Positions 21,900-31,887 of a DNA stretch of 64,000 bases are shown in pieces. The DNA lies in assembly GCF_003986955.1 (NCBI RefSeq), contig NZ_PIPN01000004.1, forward strand, positions 265,875 to 329,874. Direction: 5' to 3'. The translations under genes were made by a program, and so were the position numbers. This DNA comes from Aliidiomarina sedimenti (GTDB taxonomy: Bacteria > Pseudomonadota > Gammaproteobacteria > Enterobacterales > Alteromonadaceae). The notes beneath the pieces are model-generated. The model saw only the letters and a program-made list of their open reading frames with translations, was not told the origin of the DNA and ran no database searches. How positions within the stretch are numbered: position 1 is the stretch's first letter; every line of letters begins with the position of its first letter.

Positions 21900-22781
21900 T
21901 TAGTAATCGCCACTCCCTTTCTGACGTCGCTCGATAAGCTCTGCAATAAGCGGCGTTAGAATCAGTTCCATTGCCAGTCCCATCTTGCCACCCGGCACCA
22001 CCATGGTATTGATTCGCGACATAAAGGCGCCGTCGATCATCTGCAAATAGTAAGGGAAGTCGACGTTACGCATGCCACGAAAGCGAATCACGACAAAACT
22101 CTCATCCAGAGACGGAATGTCTTTAGCACTAAACGGGTTCGAGGTATCGACGGTAGGCACGCGCTGAAAATTGATATGAGTACGCGAAAACTGCGGCACT
22201 ATATGGTGAATGTAGTCATCCATGCTGCGTACAATGCTGGTGGTCACCGCTTCTCTCGAATGGCCACGCTCGGACGTGTCGCGTAACAGCTTCTGAATCC
22301 ATTCCAGGTTGACGATAGGGACCATGCCTATGAGTAAATCCACGTGCCTGGCGACGTCGTAGTTTTCGCCCTGAACGCCACCATGAAGCCCCTCGTAGAA
22401 CAACAGATCAGTCTCCGCTGGCAAAGGCTCCCAGGGGGTAAATGTGCCTGGCATTTGGTGATAAGGCACGGCATCGTCAAAACTGTGCAGGTAGCGGCGA
22501 AGTTCGCCGGTACCACATTGGGAATAGTCCGCAAAAAGTTTTTCCAGGCGTTCAAAGTCATTTGCTTCTGGGCCAAAGTAACTAATGTGACGGCCCTGCT
22601 CCTGCGCTCTGCGGATAGCCAGATCCATTTCTGGTCGTGAAAACCGATGAAAGCTGTCCCCTTCAATAAAGGATGCGTTGATCCCTAGATTTCTGAAAAT
22701 ATGACGAACGGCCTGACCTGTGGTCGAGGTACCAGCACCGGATGAACCGGTGACGGCAATAATGGGATGCTTCGCTGACAT
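21900..22781 (-). CDS. prkB: Phosphoribulokinase-family protein (PrkB)
   Basis: The 293-residue protein has an N-terminal P-loop, GSSGAGTST (residues 12-20), and the phosphoribulokinase/uridine kinase body, with IEGDSFHRF, YEGLHGG and the C-terminal MVVPGGKMGLAMELILTPL block. Length and sequence are like E. coli PrkB (289). This orphan group occurs in gammaproteobacteria without RuBisCO; the physiological substrate is not established. It is convergent with the DUF3802 gene and lies downstream of slyX on the same strand. Confidence 0.88.
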   Translation of the reverse strand: MSAKHPIIAVTGSSGAGTSTTGQAVRHIFRNLGINASFIEGDSFHRFSRPEMDLAIRRAQEQGRHISYFGPEANDFERLEKLFADYSQCGTGELRRYLHSFDDAVPYHQMPGTFTPWEPLPAETDLLFYEGLHGGVQGENYDVARHVDLLIGMVPIVNLEWIQKLLRDTSERGHSREAVTTSIVRSMDDYIHHIVPQFSRTHINFQRVPTVDTSNPFSAKDIPSLDESFVVIRFRGMRNVDFPYYLQMIDGAFMSRINTMVVPGGKMGLAMELILTPLIAELIERRQKGSGDY

Positions 22782-22808
22782 AACACACTCAATTTTTAGT
22801 TACTAAGA

Positions 22809-23030
22809 TTAGTAATGGGGTGGACGTTCATCCACCGGGTTGGTGTCTTCACTTTGCTGGTCCTTGATTTGACTCAGACGACCTGCCAGCAATTGCAAAT
22901 GGCGTTTAAACGTAGCTAGCTCGTGGTTTTGTTCTGCAACCAGCTGGTTCAGTTGTTCGATAGTTTCTTCCTGAAAAGCCAGCTGGCTTTCCAAATCCAT
23001 CATTCGCTTCTCAAGCTCGAGTTCTTTCAA
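22809..23030 (-). CDS. slyX: SlyX family coiled-coil protein
   Basis: The 73-residue protein is almost wholly a coiled coil (EKRMMDLESQLAFQEETIEQLN), ending with the PPHY tail typical of SlyX. E. coli SlyX is 72 residues; its role is unknown. It is close to prkB and, across the WD40 gene, to the FKBP isomerase, resembling the slyX-slyD-fkpA neighbourhood of enterics. Confidence 0.93.
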   Translation of the reverse strand: MKELELEKRMMDLESQLAFQEETIEQLNQLVAEQNHELATFKRHLQLLAGRLSQIKDQQSEDTNPVDERPPHY

Positions 23031-23089
23031 ATTAGCACACCTGACTGTAATGACTGATAACGGCGGCTGTTTATAGGTTAAAGGCTACA

Positions 23090-24103
23090 TTAGCGCGCCT
23101 GGTTCTCTAGTATACCCTGAAGGCGCCAGCGTTCGCCAAACCCAGCACTATTTTCACTCACCACCTCGTCGCTGCCATCGATAAACGCCACCGCAATCAC
23201 TGCCGCCCGCGGCGGGTAATCGTCCTCACGACCTTTAACCTGGCTACTGGAAAGGCGCTCTCCATCGTCCACGCGCCAGACTTCGACATGGCGCGAGGGC
23301 GAGCCGGTGACCAGGTATCGCCCGTCCGCCGAGAAGTCTGCGCTAAGAAATGATTTGTGCCGGCTACGATGACGTAATTCGCTGATCTTTTCCGCGCTTG
23401 TCAGATGCCAGATGTGTGCGGTTTGCGCACTGGCGGTGAAAGCTGTGCTGCCATCCGGGTTGAAGCGGACCAGCGCTATGCGGCCGTCTCCGGGAAATCT
23501 CTGCAACACCTGTCCGCTACCGGTGTCCCATAGCAAACTCATATGGTCGTCGGCACCACTTATCACATAGCGGCCATTCGCACTGATGTCGACACTGTTG
23601 ATGCGTTCGCTATGACCGAGGAACTCCAGGCGTCTGCCCGTTTCCGGTTCAAACACTACCACCACCCCGTCGCTGCGGCCAATAATCAGGTGCCGGCCCT
23701 GACTGGAGACCGCAACGTCACGGATACCTGCTTCTTCTAAACGCCAGTAACCGCGGACTTCACCGCTACTGGTATCCCATAGTGCAATGGTTTCGCGGCT
23801 GGCGGCGACGGCAACGCTTTTATCTGCGGCCAGAGCCACTGCCCGGATTTGACTGATACCGTCTTCGTCCTGTTGCCAGTTATGTTTGCGTTCATCGGTG
23901 CTCAGGTCAAAGAGCATAAGACCATGTTCAGCGGTGGCAACGAACGACAACTGACCATCAGGGGAAATGGCGGCAGCCTGAGTCCGCGACGGCGAACGCT
24001 CGTCACGCTGGAGCTTTTCTGCAGACGGTGAGCAGGCACTTAATAACCAGCCACTTAGTAAAAGACCTACTACAATAAAACTTCGTTGAGCCCGCGTTGT
24101 CAT
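23090..24103 (-). CDS. WD40-repeat lipoprotein
   Basis: The 337-residue protein has a lipoprotein signal peptide with lipobox LSAC and Cys24. The rest consists of six or seven WD40-type blades, for example ISANGRYVISGADDHMSLLWDTGSG and the later FSADGRYLVTGSPSRHVEVW segment, forming a predicted beta-propeller on the periplasmic face. No catalytic domain is attached. Such proteins are common in Alteromonadales and are presumed interaction scaffolds. It is divergent from the FKBP gene. Confidence 0.82.
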   Translation of the reverse strand: MTTRAQRSFIVVGLLLSGWLLSACSPSAEKLQRDERSPSRTQAAAISPDGQLSFVATAEHGLMLFDLSTDERKHNWQQDEDGISQIRAVALAADKSVAVAASRETIALWDTSSGEVRGYWRLEEAGIRDVAVSSQGRHLIIGRSDGVVVVFEPETGRRLEFLGHSERINSVDISANGRYVISGADDHMSLLWDTGSGQVLQRFPGDGRIALVRFNPDGSTAFTASAQTAHIWHLTSAEKISELRHRSRHKSFLSADFSADGRYLVTGSPSRHVEVWRVDDGERLSSSQVKGREDDYPPRAAVIAVAFIDGSDEVVSENSAGFGERWRLQGILENQAR

Positions 24104-24204
24104 TGGTCAGCCTCTTGTAATCTGTGTACACTAAGCTCACTATACCAGTGATTTAAATCACTCCCTAATAAACCAATATATAAAGAGAAGTGGAATTTAA
24201 TTAT

Positions 24205-24930
24205 ATGAAAACCTTGCATAAAGTCTTCGCCGTTTCGGCGTTAACCCTAGCGCTGAGCGCATGCGGCGAAAGCCAGCAAGCGACGGTTGAACTGGAAACT
24301 GAAGAGCAGCGTCAAGCCTATGCATTGGGCGCCTCTATTGGCCTTTACGTTGAAGAAAACCTGAGTCAGCAACAAGAAGCCGAAATCGAGCTGGACAAGG
24401 ACCTGGTTATTACAGCGTTTAATGAAAGCGTTCGTGGCGAAGGCCGGATGGACCAGGAGACCGCCGAAGAAATCGTGATCGAGCTACAGCAGCAGGTGAT
24501 GCGTCAACGTCAGGAAGTTGTTGGCGGACGAGCACTGCGTGAAGGTCAGGAATACCTCGAAGAAAACGCTCAACGCGAGGGTGTTGAAGTGACTGAGTCT
24601 GGTTTGCAGTACGAAGTCGTTCGTGAAGGTGAAGGCGAGCGTCCAGCCGCTGAAGATGTGGTTGAAGTGCATTATGAAGGCACTTTGGTTAACGGCGATG
24701 TATTTGATAGCTCATACGAACGCGGCGAGCCGGCTGTATTTCCTCTCAATCGGGTGATCCCGGGCTGGACCGAAGGTGTTCAACTGATGCGTGAAGGCGC
24801 CCATTATCGTTTCGTGATCCCAGCTGAACTGGCGTATGGTGACCGCGATGTCGGTGGTGCCATCCCACCAAATTCGACCCTGATTTTCGAGGTTGAGTTG
24901 GTCAGCATTGTAGATCAAGACGAGCAATAA
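24205..24930 (+). CDS. FKBP-type peptidyl-prolyl isomerase, FkpA/Mip-like lipoprotein
   Basis: I choose ATG 24205; a GTG at 24190 is in frame but lies within the purine-rich ribosome site. The 241-residue product has a lipobox LSAC with Cys20, an N-terminal helical dimerisation region (about residues 25-120) and a C-terminal FKBP domain with VEVHYEGTLVNGDVFDSSY, VIPGWTEGVQLM and LAYGDRDVGGAIPPNSTL. This is the FkpA/Mip layout. Its likely role is folding of envelope proteins. FkpA itself is soluble, so lipidation here is a difference. A strong terminator follows. Confidence 0.88.
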   Translation: MKTLHKVFAVSALTLALSACGESQQATVELETEEQRQAYALGASIGLYVEENLSQQQEAEIELDKDLVITAFNESVRGEGRMDQETAEEIVIELQQQVMRQRQEVVGGRALREGQEYLEENAQREGVEVTESGLQYEVVREGEGERPAAEDVVEVHYEGTLVNGDVFDSSYERGEPAVFPLNRVIPGWTEGVQLMREGAHYRFVIPAELAYGDRDVGGAIPPNSTLIFEVELVSIVDQDEQ

Positions 24931-24940
24931 ATGCCGAAAC

Positions 24941-24976
24941 AACAAAGGCCAGCGTCAGTACGCTGGCCTTTGTTTT
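24941..24976. terminator. Rho-independent terminator after the FKBP gene
   Basis: A 14-bp perfect stem (24941-24954 with 24961-24974), 6-nt loop and T-rich end lie just after the FKBP stop and before the convergent rsd gene. Confidence 0.9.
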
Positions 24977-25012
24977 AGCATTGCAATCTTATTAAGAAAA
25001 TTACCCTTCAGC

Positions 25013-25483
25013 TCAGGCAAATACGGCCTGTTCTTCTAAGGCATGCAGCAAGCGGTCTTCGAGCTCCATGCGAACCTCAAGGGCTTCACCTAGCGCAGAC
25101 AGATCATTGTCGAACTCACGCAATGGATCGTTTTCGTTCACTTCTGCGTACTTGTCATTGAAGTTAAGCACGCGCTCTGTGGTCACTGTAATCAACGGGT
25201 ACACCTGCACGGCCGTGGCACGGGCTGTCTCGCTTTGCACATCCGCCTGAGTCATTAAGTGCTCGTATATTTCAAAGTGGCCAGTGGATACGTAGTCAAC
25301 CAATACTTCGCAAAATGCTTTAATATCGGTTGTTGACGGCAGACCATCTGCACTTTTATAAGGCGGAAGCCCTGCCATCCGGCAGTATTGAACAAGCATT
25401 TCCTGACGTTCCTCGAGCCAATGGTCAAGAGATTGATGATGACCTCCCCAGCGCTGGCGAGCGGATTCATTGCGGCGTAACAT
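25013..25483 (-). CDS. rsd: Rsd/AlgQ anti-sigma-70 factor
   Basis: The 156-residue helical protein matches Rsd/AlgQ: LDHWLEERQEMLVQY, FCEVLVDYVSTGHFEIYEHL and SALGEALEVRMELEDRL correspond to E. coli Rsd segments. Rsd binds sigma-70 region 4 in stationary phase, freeing core polymerase for alternative sigma factors. It is divergent from nudC, followed by hemE, the same order as in E. coli, which supports orthology. Confidence 0.93.
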   Translation of the reverse strand: MLRRNESARQRWGGHHQSLDHWLEERQEMLVQYCRMAGLPPYKSADGLPSTTDIKAFCEVLVDYVSTGHFEIYEHLMTQADVQSETARATAVQVYPLITVTTERVLNFNDKYAEVNENDPLREFDNDLSALGEALEVRMELEDRLLHALEEQAVFA

Positions 25484-25618
25484 GGTGACCTCCGGTCTTT
25501 AATCATTTGGGTTGTTCGAACTATCCAGCGGACAACCAATTAGATCAATTTACGTTGCAAGACCGCTGGGGGTCAATTCTTTTTGGCTGTCTTTACACGG
25601 ATTTACGCAGGAGCATAC

Positions 25619-26452
25619 ATGATTATCCCAAGGCCCGGTCACATGCCGGACGAAGAATCTATCATTATGATAGTTAACGAAAATTTGGTTCTTCAGAGGG
25701 AAGGGGCTAACCCGCTTCCAGTACTGTCTAAGCCTGTTCGGGAGCAACTATGGCAGTCTGCTCAGTATCTCGCGAGTATTGGAAGCTACCAGGGACGCGA
25801 GGTATTTCTGGTGGTCCCCGGGCAGGATGTGACTTTCGATGGCTTCGAATTCTTACCATTACGGCGCCTGCTCAGTCACTTCGACAGCGCCTTGTTCGCT
25901 ATCGCCGGTCGAGCCTGTCAGGTCGCTTATTTCATTCGCACGCATAACTTCTGCAGCCATTGTGGCGACCCGTTGCAGGAGGTCGAAGACGAACTTGCGG
26001 TCTATTGTGCAAGCTGTGACTACCGTACCTACCCGCGCATTTCACCCTGTATTATCGTCGCGGTTTTCCGCCAGGACCGGGGTAAGAACGAAATCTTGCT
26101 GGCCCGGGGGATACGCCACCCGGAGGGGCTGTATTCTGTGTTAGCAGGCTTTGTTGAGAGCGGCGAAACGCTGGAGCAGACAGTGCAGCGTGAAGTCTAT
26201 GAAGAAACCCGGATTCTGGTCGATAACGTAGAGTATGTGACCAGCCAGCCCTGGCCGTTCCCGCACTCGTTGATGGCGGGCTTTGTTGCTCAGTATGCGG
26301 GAGGCGAGTTGCAAGTGGACGACGTTGAGATTATCGAAGGCGACTGGTTCGAGCTTGACCAGTTACCACAAACCCCACCGGCGGGCACCATTGCGGCGCA
26401 GTTGATTGAAGAAGTTCGCAGTCGACTGCAAGGCTTGGTAGAATCGCGCTAG
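25619..26452 (+). CDS. nudC: NAD(+)/NADH diphosphatase, RNA deNADding enzyme
   Basis: The start is ATG 25619 with CAGGAG six bases upstream; the frame extends to a TTG at 25583, which lacks a site. The 277-residue Nudix protein has a four-Cys zinc ribbon (CSHCG and CASCD), a Nudix box with GFVESGETLEQ and REVYEETRI, and the SQPWPFPHS motif specific to NudC. It hydrolyses NADH and removes NAD caps from RNA. It is 38 bp upstream of hemE. Confidence 0.95.
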   Translation: MIIPRPGHMPDEESIIMIVNENLVLQREGANPLPVLSKPVREQLWQSAQYLASIGSYQGREVFLVVPGQDVTFDGFEFLPLRRLLSHFDSALFAIAGRACQVAYFIRTHNFCSHCGDPLQEVEDELAVYCASCDYRTYPRISPCIIVAVFRQDRGKNEILLARGIRHPEGLYSVLAGFVESGETLEQTVQREVYEETRILVDNVEYVTSQPWPFPHSLMAGFVAQYAGGELQVDDVEIIEGDWFELDQLPQTPPAGTIAAQLIEEVRSRLQGLVESR

Positions 26453-26490
26453 AATTTTGCTGAGTATCAACTTACAGGACAGGAAGCGGC

Positions 26491-27564
26491 ATGAGCAATA
26501 CATTGAAAAATGATCGGTATTTACGCGCTTTAGCAAAGCAACCCGTGGATCGGACTCCTATTTGGATGATGCGACAGGCTGGCCGTTATCTGCCAGAGTA
26601 TCGCGAAATTCGCAAGCAAGCTGGTGACTTTATGACCCTGTGCCGTAACCCTGAGCTGGCTTGTGAAGTCACCTTACAACCGTTGCGACGCTTTCCGCTT
26701 GATGCCGCCATTCTATTTTCAGACATTCTTACCATTCCCGATGCAATGGGCCTGGGTCTTTATTTCGAGCAAGGTGAAGGTCCGCGTTTTGAACGTCCTT
26801 TACGCTCATTTTCAGACATTCAGAAGCTTCCGGTACCGGATCCTGAACAGGAACTGCGTTACGTGATGGATGCTGTACGTACCATCCGCCGCGAATTAAA
26901 GGGAGAGGTGCCGCTCATCGGCTTTTCTGGTAGTCCCTGGACCCTGGCCACCTATATGGTTGAGGGTGGCAGTACCAAAAACTTTGCCCTGATTAAAGAA
27001 ATGGCGTTTGCTGAACCGGAAGCCATGCACCTGCTGCTGCATAAGCTGGCGCAATCGGTCACCAGTTACCTTAATGCTCAGATTGCAGCGGGCGCGCAGT
27101 CGGTGATGATTTTTGATACCTGGGGCGGTGTGTTGTCACCACGTGACTATCGTGAATTCTCACTGACTTACATGAAACAGATCGTGAACGGCCTTACTCG
27201 CGAAGCGGATGGCCGTAAAGTGCCGGTCACTTTATTCACCAAAAATGGCGGTCAATGGCTTGAAGCAATGGCAGCCACAGGCTGCGATGCGCTCGGTGTC
27301 GACTGGACAACTGATCTTGGTGACGCGCGTGCGCGGGTAGGCGATAAGGTTGCCCTGCAGGGCAATATGGACCCCTCAGTGTTGTATGCATCGCCGGAGC
27401 GTATTCGGCAGGAAGTGCAGATTATATTAGACAGCTATGGCAGCGGCAGCGGACATGTCTTTAACCTTGGTCACGGTATCCATCCGGGGGTCAACCCTGA
27501 ACATGCCGGTGCGTTCATTAAAGCCGTTCAGGAAATGAGTACAGGCTACCACAGCGAAGACTGA
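26491..27564 (+). CDS. hemE: Uroporphyrinogen decarboxylase
   Basis: The 357-residue enzyme decarboxylates uroporphyrinogen III to coproporphyrinogen III in haem synthesis. The first signature, [16 protein letters not shown], is at residues about 24-39, and the catalytic Asp lies in [26 protein letters not shown] and [10 protein letters not shown] are also conserved. Length matches E. coli HemE (354). ACAGGAAGCGGC precedes the ATG. Confidence 0.97.
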   Translation: MSNTLKNDRYLRALAKQPVDRTPIWMMRQAGRYLPEYREIRKQAGDFMTLCRNPELACEVTLQPLRRFPLDAAILFSDILTIPDAMGLGLYFEQGEGPRFERPLRSFSDIQKLPVPDPEQELRYVMDAVRTIRRELKGEVPLIGFSGSPWTLATYMVEGGSTKNFALIKEMAFAEPEAMHLLLHKLAQSVTSYLNAQIAAGAQSVMIFDTWGGVLSPRDYREFSLTYMKQIVNGLTREADGRKVPVTLFTKNGGQWLEAMAATGCDALGVDWTTDLGDARARVGDKVALQGNMDPSVLYASPERIRQEVQIILDSYGSGSGHVFNLGHGIHPGVNPEHAGAFIKAVQEMSTGYHSED

Positions 27565-27681
27565 AGCTGATTTTGCGACCAGTTTCATTTTATAAGCGTT
27601 GAGGAGTGCAGTACTGAAAGACCAATGCGTTACAATGGCGGTCGCATATCAGGATCTTCAGAATTTAAGCTAGAGGGCAGT

Positions 27682-28737
27682 ATGGCAAAGCGTTATATAG
27701 TCACGCCACTTTCGTTGGTTGTAGTGTTGTTAGCCGTTTTCGTTGGCTATTTGTACTTTTTCGGCGAGGACGAGCCAGTAGATGCCCGTCCGGACCTGAC
27801 TCAGCCTGTGGTTGTCCATGAGGTGGGCATGGTCGAATTCCGCGATATTATTGAAGGTCTCGGAACCGGACAAGCCAGTCAGTCAGTCGATATCATGGCG
27901 CGGGTGACGCAGAATGTTCGCGAACTGTACTTTAGTGATGGTGACGACGTTGAAGAAGGCCAGGTCTTGGTCGCGCTCAATGACCGTGAAGAACGTGCAC
28001 GGGTTCAGGAACTGGAGTTCCGTTTAGCGGATGCCCGCCGCCAGCTGAATCGACTGCGTGAACTGGCAGCTGAAAACGCTGCATCACGGAGCATGATCGA
28101 CGAACAGGAAGTGCGCGTTGAACAAACCAGCGCGGAACTGGAAGTGGCTCGGGTACGTTTAGAAGAAATGACCATCGAAGCCCCTTTCAAAGGCCGTCTG
28201 GGTATCCGTCAGGTCAGCAAAGGGTCTCTTGTGCGGCCCGGCGATGTTATCACTACCCTGGATGATATTTCGCCATTGTATGTTGACTTCAGTGTGCCGG
28301 AAATTTACCTGCCTAGCCTGGCTGCCGGGCAACGTATTGTCGGCTTATCAACAGCTTACCAGGGCCGAGAATTTGAAGGTCGCATTGTCAGCCTGGCGTC
28401 TCGGGTTGATCCAATTACCCGCTCAATTAAGGTGCGTGCTTCAATCCCCAACGAAAACCGTGAGCTGCGCCCTGGAATGTTAATGCGTGTCCGTCTGGAA
28501 CGTGAAGTAGCAACCACTCTGATGATTCCTGAAGCCTCCGTTATCCCCATTCGCAATGAATTTATTGTGTTTAAAGTGAATGAAGACAATGTAGCCGTGC
28601 GCACCAACATCGAGATTGGTCGCCGTCAGCCTGGCTGGGTCGAGGTACTGAGCGGCTTAGGTGAAGGCGACATTATCGTAAAAGAGGGTGTGGTTCGTCT
28701 GCGCGACGGCTTACCTGTGTCACCACGGGAGCAGTAA
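27682..28737 (+). CDS. RND efflux periplasmic adaptor (membrane fusion protein)
   Basis: I choose ATG 27682; an in-frame ATG at 27625 adds 19 residues with no signal character. The 351-residue product begins with one membrane anchor (about residues 6-27). It continues with a biotinyl-lipoyl half motif (RVTQNVRELYFSDGDDVEEGQ), an alpha-helical hairpin (about residues 95-150), the second lipoyl half (APFKGRLGIRQVSKGSLVRPGD) and beta-barrel domains. It couples the inner-membrane pump to an outer-membrane channel. Three bases separate it from the pump gene. Confidence 0.92.
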   Translation: MAKRYIVTPLSLVVVLLAVFVGYLYFFGEDEPVDARPDLTQPVVVHEVGMVEFRDIIEGLGTGQASQSVDIMARVTQNVRELYFSDGDDVEEGQVLVALNDREERARVQELEFRLADARRQLNRLRELAAENAASRSMIDEQEVRVEQTSAELEVARVRLEEMTIEAPFKGRLGIRQVSKGSLVRPGDVITTLDDISPLYVDFSVPEIYLPSLAAGQRIVGLSTAYQGREFEGRIVSLASRVDPITRSIKVRASIPNENRELRPGMLMRVRLEREVATTLMIPEASVIPIRNEFIVFKVNEDNVAVRTNIEIGRRQPGWVEVLSGLGEGDIIVKEGVVRLRDGLPVSPREQ

Positions 28738-28740
28738 GCC

Positions 28741-31700
28741 ATGTTTTTATCTGATGTATCGGTAAAACGTCCGGTCTTTGCAACCGTACTCAACCTTCTG
28801 CTGGTGATTTTCGGCGTGGTGGCGTTTCTCTCGTTGCCACTTCGTGAATACCCGAATATCGAGCCACCGGTTGTTTCAATTAGTACCAGTTACCCGGGTG
28901 CTAACGCTGAGATCATGGAGCGTGAAGTTACCCAGCGTATCGAGCGCGGTATCAGTGGTATAGATGGTATTCGCTTTATTGATTCACGCAGCCGCAATGG
29001 CAGCTCGCGTGTCACTATCGAATTCGAATCCGGTCGCGACATTGACTCGGCGGCGAACGACATCCGTGAGCGCGTGCAGCGTATTATGCGGCGGCTACCG
29101 GAGCAAATCGACCCGCCCCAAATATCCAAAGCGGGGGCCGATGAAGATACCGTAGTTTGGTATAACCTGCGCTCCGAACTCATGACCAGCGAACAGCTAA
29201 CCGACTATGCCCGTCGTTTTATGTTGGAGCGACTGGCTATTGTTGACGGTGTATCCAGTGTTAATTTCGGTGGTGAGCGTCGCTATGCGATGAAGCTGTG
29301 GCTTGACCGCGATGCGATGGCGGCCAGGGATGTGACAGTCACCGATATAGAAAACCGCTTACGCGCCGAGAACGTCGAACTCCCTGCAGGCTCACTAGAA
29401 TCTGTTGATCGTGAATTTGATGTTCGGGTAAGCAGAGCCTACCTTTCCGCGTCGGATTTCGAGCAGCTAACCATCCGTGGTGGTGGCGACCGGGGCTATC
29501 TTGTTCGGTTAGGAGAGATCGCACGGGTGTCGCTGGAGGCGGCCAATGACCAGTCTGTGTACCGCTCGAACGGGGTTAACATGCTTGGTATTGGCATTGA
29601 ACGCCAGTCTGAAGCCAATACCCTTGAGGTTGTGCGGAATGCTGACCGCGAAGTAGAACGTATTAAACAGACGCTTCCGGCAAGTATGGAGCTGGTAAAA
29701 AGTTACGACAGCTCGACCTTTATTGAAGACTCGATCTCGGAAGTTTACAACACCCTCTTTATAGCGATGGCTATGGTCGTCATCGTCATTTACCTGTTCC
29801 TCGGTAACCTTAGGGTCACCATGATCCCTGCGGTTACGGTACCGGTGGCATTGCTATCGTCCTACATTGTACTGAGCGCAATGGGCTTCTCCATTAACCT
29901 GCTGACCTTATTAGCGTTGGTCCTGGCTATCGGACTGGTAGTGGATGACTCCATTGTTGTGCTGGAAAATATTTACCGTCGCGTGGAAATGGGCGATCCG
30001 CCTTTGCTTGCCGCCTATCGGGGAGCACGTGAGGTTGGTTTTGCGGTTGTAGCGACCACGATGGTTCTTATTTCGGTGTTTTTGCCCTTAATGTTCCTCG
30101 ACGGTAACCTCGGCCTGCTGTTCTCAGAATTCGCGGTAGCGCTAGCAGCGGCAGTCGGTTTCTCCAGTATTACCGCCCTCTCGCTGTCACCCATGCTGTC
30201 GTCGAAAATTTTGAAAAAGGGGAACAAACGCAAGGGCTGGTTCCGCCGTTTGTTCGACAGTGGCTTTGCTAAGCTCGAATCAGGTTATGAAAAAGGGCTA
30301 CGCCGTACCATAGGGCTCCCCAGCATGGCTTTCCTGGTGGTCGCCTTAGCTATAGCAGGGTGTTACGTGCTGTTTGGCCAGCTGGGTCAGGAATATGCAC
30401 CGCAGGAAGACCGCGGCAGCTTCTTCGTTATCGTTCGTGGGGCAGAAGGGGCGAGCTTTGAGTCGAACCGGGTCAACATGGAACGGGTAGAAGAGGTGCT
30501 GTTACCCTATGTGGATCGGGGAATGGTTGACCGTCTGATTGTGCGGGCGCCTGGTTGGGGTACCAGTGCCGGGGTCGCGATTGTAAACGCGGTGCCGCAT
30601 GGTGAGCGAGACTGGGGCACAGCCGAACTGATGGGCGAAATCCGTGAAGGCTTAAATGAAATTCCCGATGTGATAGCCGTCGCCAACATGCGCAGCTCCT
30701 TAGGTGGAGGCGGCGGTGGCGGCCGACCCGTTCGTTTCGTCCTGCAAGGACATGATTTTAATCAGTTAGCAGAGTGGCGCGATATTGTGGTGGCGCGGGC
30801 AGAAGAGAACCCGGGCCTGTTGCAGGTAGACAGTAATTACCGCGAAACGGTCCCGCAATTGTCGGTTCATATTAACCACGACCGCGCGGCTGACCTCGGT
30901 GTATCGGTAGGCGACATTGGACGCACACTGGAAGCCATTATGGGTGAGCGGCGTGTTACTACGTACTCTGATCGGGGTGAAGAATATGATGTGATTATTG
31001 AAGGTGAGCGGGAAGACTACCAGACACCTTCAGCGATCAATAACATCTATGTACGCTCGACGACGTCAAACGAACTGATTCCGATGTCGAACCTGATCAC
31101 CGTGACGGAAGGGGCAACCGCACCACAGCTAAACCGTTACAACCGGATGCGGGCTATTACCGTTGAAGCAAACCTTGCTGATGGATACAACCTGGGTGAG
31201 GCACTGGCGTTTCTTGAGCAGGTGGTTGCTGAAGACTTGCCGGAAGAGGCCGCGTATGACTTCCGTGGCGAATCGCGACTGTATAAAGAAGGCGGTAATA
31301 CCATTTACTGGATTTTCTTACTTGCGTTGACCATCACCTTCCTGGTGCTGGCGGCACAGTTTGAAAGCTTTGTTCATCCGATTGTTATTATTCTGACCGT
31401 TCCGTTAGCCATCTTCGGCGCTTTAGCCGGACTCTGGCTCGGTGATATGACCATCAATATATACAGTCAGATTGGTATTATCATGCTGATAGGCCTGGCC
31501 GCGAAGAACGGTATTTTGATTGTAGAGTTCGCCAACCAGTTGCGTGACGCCGGTATGCGTTTTGAAGATGCGCTGGTCCGTGCTTCGACTTTACGTCTGC
31601 GTCCTATCGTGATGACTGCGTTTACCACGATTATGAGTTCGTTGCCGTTATTGCTTGCAGTAGGGCCGGGCTCCGAAAGCCGTGCGGTGATAGGGACCGT

Positions 31701-31887
31701 TATTTTCGCAGGGGTGGCTTTCTCTGCCTTTATGACACTGTTTATCGTGCCTGCGCTGTATCAGGCCATGGCCAAGAACACCGGGTCACCTAGATTGCTG
31801 GCGAATCGGATTGCAGGCTATGAAGAGCAATATCCGGACCGCCGAGCAGAAGACTTAGCACTGGAAGAAGCGAACGCTGAGCGTTAG
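28741..31887 (+). CDS. RND multidrug efflux permease (HAE1 family)
   Basis: The 1048-residue, 12-helix proton antiporter has the usual length of AcrB/MexB-type pumps. Proton-relay aspartates are in GLVVDDSIVVLENIYR. Other hallmarks are FLSLPLREYPNIEPP at the start, SYPGANAEIMEREVTQ and the late GLAAKNGILIVEFANQLRD helix. Substrates cannot be told from sequence; drugs, bile-like compounds or solvents are plausible. No TolC-like gene is nearby, so it probably uses a channel encoded elsewhere. It overlaps the convergent phosphodiesterase gene by 4 bp, leaving no room for a terminator. Confidence 0.94.
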   Translation: MFLSDVSVKRPVFATVLNLLLVIFGVVAFLSLPLREYPNIEPPVVSISTSYPGANAEIMEREVTQRIERGISGIDGIRFIDSRSRNGSSRVTIEFESGRDIDSAANDIRERVQRIMRRLPEQIDPPQISKAGADEDTVVWYNLRSELMTSEQLTDYARRFMLERLAIVDGVSSVNFGGERRYAMKLWLDRDAMAARDVTVTDIENRLRAENVELPAGSLESVDREFDVRVSRAYLSASDFEQLTIRGGGDRGYLVRLGEIARVSLEAANDQSVYRSNGVNMLGIGIERQSEANTLEVVRNADREVERIKQTLPASMELVKSYDSSTFIEDSISEVYNTLFIAMAMVVIVIYLFLGNLRVTMIPAVTVPVALLSSYIVLSAMGFSINLLTLLALVLAIGLVVDDSIVVLENIYRRVEMGDPPLLAAYRGAREVGFAVVATTMVLISVFLPLMFLDGNLGLLFSEFAVALAAAVGFSSITALSLSPMLSSKILKKGNKRKGWFRRLFDSGFAKLESGYEKGLRRTIGLPSMAFLVVALAIAGCYVLFGQLGQEYAPQEDRGSFFVIVRGAEGASFESNRVNMERVEEVLLPYVDRGMVDRLIVRAPGWGTSAGVAIVNAVPHGERDWGTAELMGEIREGLNEIPDVIAVANMRSSLGGGGGGGRPVRFVLQGHDFNQLAEWRDIVVARAEENPGLLQVDSNYRETVPQLSVHINHDRAADLGVSVGDIGRTLEAIMGERRVTTYSDRGEEYDVIIEGEREDYQTPSAINNIYVRSTTSNELIPMSNLITVTEGATAPQLNRYNRMRAITVEANLADGYNLGEALAFLEQVVAEDLPEEAAYDFRGESRLYKEGGNTIYWIFLLALTITFLVLAAQFESFVHPIVIILTVPLAIFGALAGLWLGDMTINIYSQIGIIMLIGLAAKNGILIVEFANQLRDAGMRFEDALVRASTLRLRPIVMTAFTTIMSSLPLLLAVGPGSESRAVIGTVIFAGVAFSAFMTLFIVPALYQAMAKNTGSPRLLANRIAGYEEQYPDRRAEDLALEEANAER

